A stretch of DNA of 11,203 nt from Bacteroidales bacterium (GTDB lineage: Bacteria; Bacteroidota; Bacteroidia; Bacteroidales; UBA932). The stretch spans positions 1-11,203 of the forward strand of contig JAFNUQ010000023.1 in the NCBI GenBank assembly GCA_017383945.1. Reading direction: 5' to 3'. Below are positions 7,483 through 11,203 of this stretch, in pieces. The notes beneath the pieces were generated by a model. The model was given only the letters and a program-made list of their open reading frames with translations. It had not been told where the DNA came from and made no database searches. How positions within the stretch are numbered: position 1 is the first letter of the stretch; each line of letters opens with the position of its first letter. Position numbers and translations under genes: made by a program.

Positions 7483-9448
7483 CCTCGCAGTATTTAGAAA
7501 TTACACTATATGCGTCAGCTACACCCAACTCGCCGGCTCTTGACAGGTCAATGCAACCCTTTTCTTCGTCTTTAAGGTAGATGAGTACCAGGCCTCTGTT
7601 GAAATAGGCATCTCCCATCTGAGGATAGAGCTTTATGGCCATATCATAGTTCTCGATTGCCTGTACCATCTGAGATGAGAGGCATTGGAGGTTACCTAAG
7701 TCGTAGTAAAGATATGGTATCTCAGGAAGGATCTTTAAAGCTTCCTCTATGTCTTCGATGGCTTCAGAGTAATCATAAGACCTTGCAACTCTATCACTTA
7801 CCCTTGCTCTGGTAGCACCTTCCGTATCCATAGAAAGCGTCTGTACATTGCCCTCAAGTGATGCGATGAAGTCAATCATCTCGGCCTTGAGCACGCCTCT
7901 ATTCATCAGATAGAAAGCTCGATAATATGTTGCATACTTGTCTCTCTCAACCTCGTTTTCTGCACTTGCAATCGCTTTGTCAAACCAGCTGAGTGCTGAA
8001 TTGAACTGCTTGTTCTGCAGATCCTGAAGTCCCTTTGCAAAATATTCCTGAGCCCTATATGTGAAGATGTGGTCGGTATTTCCGCTGGTGTTTTGATTGC
8101 TGATGGTTATCGGAGCTGGTGAAGCATCAATAAACCTATCAATCAAAGCGTTCTCGTAGCGGTTAGAAAGTGCTACGCTGCGGTTTTCTCTCTTGGCTGT
8201 GAGACCAAACTTATATAGAGGCTTCAGCTGGATATCTATGTCGCGATGCTGAAGAAGTTCATTGTCAAAGTCTTTCTTTGAAAACTCTCCGTCAAGAGAA
8301 AGCAACGAACTGTATTTCTTTGTGGTGTCGGCAAACGATCCGTTGGCGCTCTTGTCTCGATATTCTCTGATTTTCTGCTGGGCGGTTTCGTAGTCTGCCT
8401 TGGACTCTCGTGTGCGTCCCATCATATTCTCGACATAGGAACGATTGAGGTATGCCTTGGCAAAGTCCGGATAGAGCTCAATTGATTTGTTGTAGTCTTC
8501 AAGCGCGTCCTGCCAGCGGCCCATTTCGATGAAGATGGATGCTCTGTTGAAGTGAGCCAAGACATTTCCTGGGTTGATGTTGATTACCCTGTCCATATCC
8601 TCAAGCGCACTCTCATAATCGCCCACGAGGCTATAAATCAAGCTTCTGTTGTATAGTGTGAGTGCGTTGCCCGGTTCATATCTCAACACGGTATTGAGAT
8701 CGGACATTGCGTTGTTGTATTTCTTTGACTCGTAGTTGAGGATTGCTCTATTGAAGAAGGCCAGAGTATTGGTAGAATCCAGCTCAATGGCCATATCAAG
8801 GTCTTTGATAGCATCCTCAAAACGCTTTTGCTGGGTGTATACGTTGGCTCTTCTGATATATCCTTCAGGGTCGTATCTGTCTAGTCTGATGGCACGATTG
8901 TAGTCTGTGAGCGCTTTTGTGGTGTCTGCAAGAAACAGATAACAAGCTCCGCGATTAAGAAATGCGCCAGGATCCTTCGGTTCCTTCTTGATATATCTGT
9001 CAAAGTCTTCTACCGCATCTTCAAACTTCTGGGCAAGGAAGGACGTTACGCCTCGGGAGAAATAGATGCCCAACTGGCCGGGGCGCAGCTCAAGGGCTTT
9101 GTTGAAATCGGCAAAAGCCTTGTCGTATTCGCCCATTCGGCTTTCAGTAATCGCGCGGTAATGGTATCCGTTGGTAAAGACAGGATTGAGCCTGACAGCT
9201 GTGTTGAAGTCAGTATCCGCGCCTCTGATGTCTCCAAGGTTATACTTGGCTATGCCTCTGAAGAAGAAACTCCAATAGTCAGTAGTGTCCAGCTGAGTCA
9301 GGATGTTGAAATGCTCGATGGATTGAGCATATTTCCCGTCAGATAATGCTTGACGCCCCCTCCACATAAAGACATCTCTGTCATACTGTGCGAAGGCGGA
9401 ACTTGCATAAATGAGCACTAAAACTATGGGGAGAACAAACTTTTTCAT
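7469..9448 (-). CDS. Secreted tetratricopeptide repeat protein
   Basis: A 659-residue TPR protein with a clear signal peptide (MKKFVLPIVLVLIYASSAFA, cut predicted after Ala20), so it acts in the periplasm or is attached to the envelope. Ten TPR units follow without gaps at exactly 34-residue spacing (24-363), carrying the usual W/Y..G..A..P pattern (for example GDYESALEDMDRVININP). A linker (about 364-460), Ser/Asn-rich in part, leads to a second TPR group at about 461-645, ending in a Sel1-like stretch EEKGCIDLSRAGELG. Such proteins are scaffolds for protein complexes; no partner can be named. I chose the ATG at 9448 rather than the in-frame TTG at 9469 because it gives a textbook signal peptide and the longer form would include a promoter box. 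It is first in the five-gene minus-strand operon. Confidence 0.92.
   Translation of the reverse strand: MKKFVLPIVLVLIYASSAFAQYDRDVFMWRGRQALSDGKYAQSIEHFNILTQLDTTDYWSFFFRGIAKYNLGDIRGADTDFNTAVRLNPVFTNGYHYRAITESRMGEYDKAFADFNKALELRPGQLGIYFSRGVTSFLAQKFEDAVEDFDRYIKKEPKDPGAFLNRGACYLFLADTTKALTDYNRAIRLDRYDPEGYIRRANVYTQQKRFEDAIKDLDMAIELDSTNTLAFFNRAILNYESKKYNNAMSDLNTVLRYEPGNALTLYNRSLIYSLVGDYESALEDMDRVININPGNVLAHFNRASIFIEMGRWQDALEDYNKSIELYPDFAKAYLNRSYVENMMGRTRESKADYETAQQKIREYRDKSANGSFADTTKKYSSLLSLDGEFSKKDFDNELLQHRDIDIQLKPLYKFGLTAKRENRSVALSNRYENALIDRFIDASPAPITISNQNTSGNTDHIFTYRAQEYFAKGLQDLQNKQFNSALSWFDKAIASAENEVERDKYATYYRAFYLMNRGVLKAEMIDFIASLEGNVQTLSMDTEGATRARVSDRVARSYDYSEAIEDIEEALKILPEIPYLYYDLGNLQCLSSQMVQAIENYDMAIKLYPQMGDAYFNRGLVLIYLKDEEKGCIDLSRAGELGVADAYSVISKYCEDEGL
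8360..9379 (-). repeat. Ten tandem TPR units, 102-base period in the coding sequence
   Basis: Residues 24-363 of the TPR protein divide into ten consecutive 34-residue units with no insertion or deletion, starting at residues 24, 58, 92, 126, 160, 194, 228, 262, 296 and 330. The units share the pattern x-x-x-[FY]-x-[RN]-[RG]-[AG] near the start and D-[FLY]-[ND]-x-[AV] in the second helix, but are diverged from one another at DNA level, so this is an old domain array and not a recent DNA expansion. Confidence 0.85.
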
Positions 9449-9456
9449 TAATTTTG
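9449..9456 (+). promoter_or_regulatory. Candidate -7 promoter box for the M28-family gene
   Basis: The plus strand reads TAATTTTG, matching TAnnTTTG, and directly abuts the minus-strand box at 9457-9464. Transcription would begin near 9462, giving a leader of about 20 bases before the TTG start at 9484. The -33 region would lie inside the TPR gene and shows no good TTTG match. Confidence 0.45.
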
Positions 9457-9464
9457 CAAAGATA
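9457..9464 (-). promoter_or_regulatory. Candidate -7 promoter box for the TPR-to-amidase operon
   Basis: On the minus strand the bases read TATCTTTG, matching the Bacteroidota -7 consensus TAnnTTTG. The last base is eight bases before the TPR ATG at 9448, so transcription from it would give a nearly leaderless mRNA. No convincing TTTG box is seen at the -33 position (the strand reads TTCAA there). A second match, at 9498-9505, would give a leader of about 40 bases and is an alternative. Confidence 0.45.
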
Positions 9465-9483
9465 ATCAATTATCGCACCCGTT

Positions 9484-10353
9484 TTGAAGCTATCTTGCAA
9501 AATTATAGTTCTTTTTGGCCTTTTGTGCTCCAGTATTCAACTCTCCTGGTCCAGGGAGAGAGAGCTTCGTGACGAGGTTGCCTTTCTCACTGATAAACAG
9601 AACAAAGGAAGAGCTTTTGGCTCTGCGGAATTGCAGTCAGTTTCCTTTTATCTCTATCGTCAGTTCAAGAATGCTGGGTTGCGCACGACTGTGCAATCAT
9701 TTGCCTCTGGCGGAAAGGTAGGACATAATATCATTGGCGTGACTCCCGGTTGGTTTAAGGAATACATTGTCGTGGGTGCATATTATGATGGGGTAGGGGA
9801 GATCAATGGTGAGGTTTATCCGAGCGCTGATGCCAATGCTTCCGGTGTAGCTTTGATGATGTCGCTGTCGCGAAGCCTTCCTCAATATAGTAATGGTTCC
9901 GTGGGAGTTATATTCCTGGCTATGGATGGGCATAGTTCAAGCCTGAGTGGAGCAAAGCACTTTGTCGAGCAGTACAAGTCCATATATAATATCAAGATGA
10001 TGGTCAATCTGGATACTATAGGCTCTTCTCTGGAACCAGTAAATAAACGTTATCCCAACTATATAATTGCTCTTGGTGCCAGCTCCCACCGCTTTGCACT
10101 TGATAGGGCAAATCGAGAAACTCGTCTGGATATTAATTATGATTATTATGGTAGTTCCAACTTTACCAATCTTTTCTACCGTAATATCTCCGATCAGAAA
10201 TGGTTTCTTCAGGCGGGAATCCCTGCAGTGATGTTTACTTCCGGAATCACGCAGCATACCAATAAGTCTTCAGATACTATTGATAATCTGGACTTTCCGA
10301 TGCTTGCTAAGCGTCTTCTTCTGATAGAGACCTGGCTGAGATATCAATTATAG
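9484..10353 (+). CDS. M28-family peptidase homologue with degenerate active site (probable pseudo-peptidase), exported
   Basis: A 289-residue protein with an N-terminal signal sequence (KLSCKIIVLFGLLCSSIQLSWS) and a single M28 (aminopeptidase Y/S-like) domain. The fold is recognisable from HNIIGVTPG, VVGAYYDGVG, SADANASG, MVNLDTIG and the C-terminal GIPAVMFTSG...HTNKSSDTIDNLDF. Compared with the family, the first zinc His (GAHYD) is Tyr100, the bridging Asp (ADDNASG) is Ala117, and the catalytic/ligand Glu-Glu pair is His150-Ser151. Only Asp177 and His258 remain. Two-zinc peptidase activity is therefore unlikely; binding or scaffolding is possible. The frame is intact, so it is not a decayed gene. 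No ATG fits the N-terminus; TTG at 9484 gives the signal peptide directly, and the frame is closed by TAA at 9463-9465. It is divergent from the TPR operon and ends at a strong terminator. Confidence 0.85.
   Translation: MKLSCKIIVLFGLLCSSIQLSWSRERELRDEVAFLTDKQNKGRAFGSAELQSVSFYLYRQFKNAGLRTTVQSFASGGKVGHNIIGVTPGWFKEYIVVGAYYDGVGEINGEVYPSADANASGVALMMSLSRSLPQYSNGSVGVIFLAMDGHSSSLSGAKHFVEQYKSIYNIKMMVNLDTIGSSLEPVNKRYPNYIIALGASSHRFALDRANRETRLDINYDYYGSSNFTNLFYRNISDQKWFLQAGIPAVMFTSGITQHTNKSSDTIDNLDFPMLAKRLLLIETWLRYQL
9498..9505 (-). promoter_or_regulatory. Second candidate -7 box for the TPR operon
   Basis: The minus strand reads TAATTTTG, another TAnnTTTG match, within the first codons of the divergent M28 gene. 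A start site just downstream would place the TPR ATG about 40 bases into the transcript, a more usual leader than the nearer box gives. It is part of the inverted repeat described for 9449-9505. No clear -33 box was found. Confidence 0.35.
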
Positions 10354-10359
10354 AAATAA

Positions 10360-10391
10360 AAAAAGTCGGACTCGTTAAAGTCCGACTTTTT
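10360..10391. terminator. Bidirectional intrinsic terminator
   Basis: A 13-base-pair stem: arms 10360-10372 and 10379-10391, core AGTCGGACT paired with AGTCCGACT, loop CGTTAA, flanked by A-runs on the left and T-runs on the right. It begins seven bases after the M28 stop, and on the minus strand comes about 18 bases after the rplI stop, so it can end transcription from both convergent units. The rest of the 56-base gap shows nothing else. Confidence 0.93.
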
Positions 10392-10409
10392 ATTTTTGTG
10401 TGCGTCTGA

Positions 10410-10853
10410 TTACTCAGCAGCAACAACTGCGATCTTGATGTTGGCAAAAACGCCCTTGTAGCATTTTACCTTGCCCTCGAACTCGCCAACTTCTTTGATT
10501 TCAGGAAGAGTGATGTTCTTCTTCTCAACCTCAACACCAGCAGCAGCGATAACCTCTGCAACCTGAGCTGAAGTAACGGCGCCGTAAAGCTTGCCACTCT
10601 CACCAACCTTAGCCTCAATCTTGATCTCAACAGCCTCAATCTTAGCTGCTACAGCCTGAGCATCAGCAACAAGCTTAGCCTCTTTGTGAGCTCTCTGGCG
10701 GAGAGTCTCAGCGTGCTGCTTGAGAGCAGAAGGTGTACCTACAACTGCAAAGCCCTGAGGTACGAGATAATTGAGAGCATAACCAGTCTTTACTTCTACC
10801 ACATCACCGGCCTCGCCGAGATTGATAACTTCTTTCTTAAGGATGATTTTCAT
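10410..10853 (-). CDS. rplI: 50S ribosomal protein bL9
   Basis: A 147-residue protein, the normal bL9 length. The N-terminal rRNA-binding domain carries the family signature GEAGDVVEVKTGYALNYLVPQGFA (start near residue 13; key residues Gly, Val, Gly-Tyr, Asn-Tyr-Leu, Gly). A long Ala/Lys/Glu-rich connecting helix (about 42-75) follows, then the C-terminal domain with GKLYGAVTSAQVAEVI. bL9 sits near the L1 stalk base and helps keep the reading frame. It is the last gene of the rpsF-rpsR-rplI operon, ten bases after rpsR, and ends just before the shared terminator. Only a weak GAAGAG precedes its ATG. Confidence 0.98.
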   Translation of the reverse strand: MKIILKKEVINLGEAGDVVEVKTGYALNYLVPQGFAVVGTPSALKQHAETLRQRAHKEAKLVADAQAVAAKIEAVEIKIEAKVGESGKLYGAVTSAQVAEVIAAAGVEVEKKNITLPEIKEVGEFEGKVKCYKGVFANIKIAVVAAE

Positions 10854-10863
10854 AACTCTTCAA

Positions 10864-11136
10864 TTATTTAAGGAGGTCAGTTACATATGGAAGGAGTGCG
10901 AGTGAACGAGCACGCTTAACAGCCTGAGCCACTTTGCGCTGGAACTTGAGTGAAGTACCAGTGATGCGGCGAGGGAGAATCTTACCCTGCTCGTTGAGGA
11001 ACTTCTTAAGGAACTCTGCATCCTTATAATCTACATACTTGATGCCTGCCTTCTTGAAACGGCAGTATTTCTTCTTGCGAACCTCTACTGTAGGAGGGTT
11101 CAGATAACGGATTTCGTTGTTTACTGGATTTGCCAT
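10864..11136 (-). CDS. rpsR: 30S ribosomal protein bS18
   Basis: A 90-residue bS18 with the conserved core [19 protein letters not shown] (about 21-39), [39 protein letters not shown] (start about 46) and basic character throughout. bS18 pairs with bS6 on the 30S platform next to the 16S rRNA 3' end. In Bacteroidota ribosomes bS18, bS6 and bS21 form the pocket that holds the anti-Shine-Dalgarno tail (established from structural work on Flavobacterium). The gene has a perfect AGGAGG eight bases before its ATG, unlike every other start visible in this window, which raises the question of feedback control. Confidence 0.98.
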   Translation of the reverse strand: MANPVNNEIRYLNPPTVEVRKKKYCRFKKAGIKYVDYKDAEFLKKFLNEQGKILPRRITGTSLKFQRKVAQAVKRARSLALLPYVTDLLK

Positions 11137-11144
11137 GATGAATT

Positions 11145-11150
11145 CCTCCT
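11145..11150 (-). promoter_or_regulatory. Consensus Shine-Dalgarno sequence of rpsR
   Basis: The minus strand reads AGGAGG, then the eight-base spacer AATTCATC, then the rpsR ATG. It lies between the rpsF stop and rpsR. None of the other starts visible here (nucleotidyltransferase, amidase, VanZ-like, ABC exporter, hydrolase, TPR, M28, rplI) has a comparable, properly spaced site. Confidence 0.85.
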
Positions 11151-11152
11151 AA

Positions 11153-11203
11153 TTAAGCTTCTTCTACTGTTGTTTCCTCTGCTACTGGTGCAGCCTCAAC
11201 TAC
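11153..11203 (-). CDS. rpsF: 30S ribosomal protein bS6, C-terminal tail only (partial)
   Basis: Sixteen codons and a TAA stop are in the window; the rest of the gene lies beyond the right edge. The visible tail VVEAAPVAEETTVEEA is acidic and Ala/Val/Thr-rich, with no folded-domain sequence. The identification rests on position: it is immediately upstream of rpsR in the standard rpsF-rpsR-rplI order, 16 bases from the rpsR start, and acidic C-terminal extensions are common in bS6. Confidence is lower because no core bS6 residue can be seen. Confidence 0.8.
   Translation of the reverse strand, partial: VVEAAPVAEETTVEEA

Larger units (their letters stand above)
9449..9505. repeat. Inverted repeat of a 16-base promoter element around the divergent start region
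   Basis: The left arm 9449-9464 reads TAATTTTGCAAAGATA. The right arm 9491-9505 read on the opposite strand is TAATTTTGCAAGATA, identical except for one missing A. The arms are separated by 26 bases holding a smaller perfect inverted repeat, GATAAT-CA-ATTATC at 9461-9474 (its first bases belong to the left arm), and the M28 start codon. The core TTTGCAAA is itself palindromic. This layout is compatible with an operator for a dimeric regulator or with duplicated promoter boxes; which one is not decided by sequence. Confidence 0.55.

Noticed and set aside
7483..7486. GAGG directly before the hydrolase ATG as a Shine-Dalgarno.
   Set aside because: It touches the ATG with no spacer, so it cannot pair with the 16S tail in the normal geometry.
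6874..7497. A 207-codon open frame on the plus strand.
   Set aside because: It lies opposite the WalJ-like hydrolase, whose motifs are complete; the plus-strand product has no recognisable domain, so it is an antisense shadow.
9449..9505. The inverted repeat as an RNA hairpin or riboswitch covering the M28 start.
   Set aside because: The best plus-strand promoter box is itself in the left arm, so the transcript would begin after that arm and could not form the hairpin.

Overview
The window looks like ordinary chromosomal DNA of a member of the Bacteroidota, most likely order Bacteroidales. The evidence is an rpsF-rpsR-rplI ribosomal protein operon, TAnnTTTG-type -7 promoter boxes, almost no Shine-Dalgarno sequences in front of genes, a golvesin/xanthan-lyase-type amidase, and a kinase of the 'YRDFQARN' type that I associate with this phylum. 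No tRNA, rRNA, CRISPR array, phage gene, transposase or insertion sequence was seen. Genes are packed tightly; no gene-free stretch exceeds about 60 bases.

Region 1 (1-1573, plus strand): the 3' part of an AmgK-like aminoglycoside-phosphotransferase-fold sugar kinase overlaps by four bases (ATGA) a MurU-like nucleotidyltransferase. Together they resemble the AmgK-MurU route, in which MurNAc recovered from cell wall turnover is phosphorylated at C1 and converted to UDP-MurNAc.

Region 2 (1570-9448, minus strand): five genes form an apparent operon, read from right to left. They encode a secreted protein with ten tandem TPR repeats, a WalJ/YycJ-type metallo-beta-lactamase-fold hydrolase, an MsbA-like ABC exporter, a small VanZ-like membrane protein and a large secreted Zn-amidase. 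Junctions are a 14-base overlap, a 3-base gap, a 20-base overlap and a 2-base gap. The theme is the cell envelope. The amidase gene meets the nucleotidyltransferase gene tail to tail, and their stop codons share a TTAA.

Region 3 (9449-9483): a very short divergent promoter region lies between the TPR gene and an M28-family gene. It holds abutting -7 boxes on the two strands, and near-identical inverted copies of a 16-base element flank the start of the M28 gene.

Region 4 (9484-10353, plus strand): an M28 peptidase homologue has lost most of the family's zinc-binding and catalytic residues, so it is probably a pseudo-enzyme. A strong hairpin terminator at 10360-10391 serves it and the opposing ribosomal protein operon.

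Region 5 (10410-11203, minus strand): rplI, rpsR and the 3' end of rpsF. rpsR alone in this window has a perfect AGGAGG ribosome binding site. This stands out because Bacteroidota ribosomes hide the anti-Shine-Dalgarno with a pocket that includes the rpsR product bS18. No whole new defence or mobile system is visible; the points of interest are the degenerate M28 protein, the symmetric divergent promoter and the rpsR ribosome binding site.
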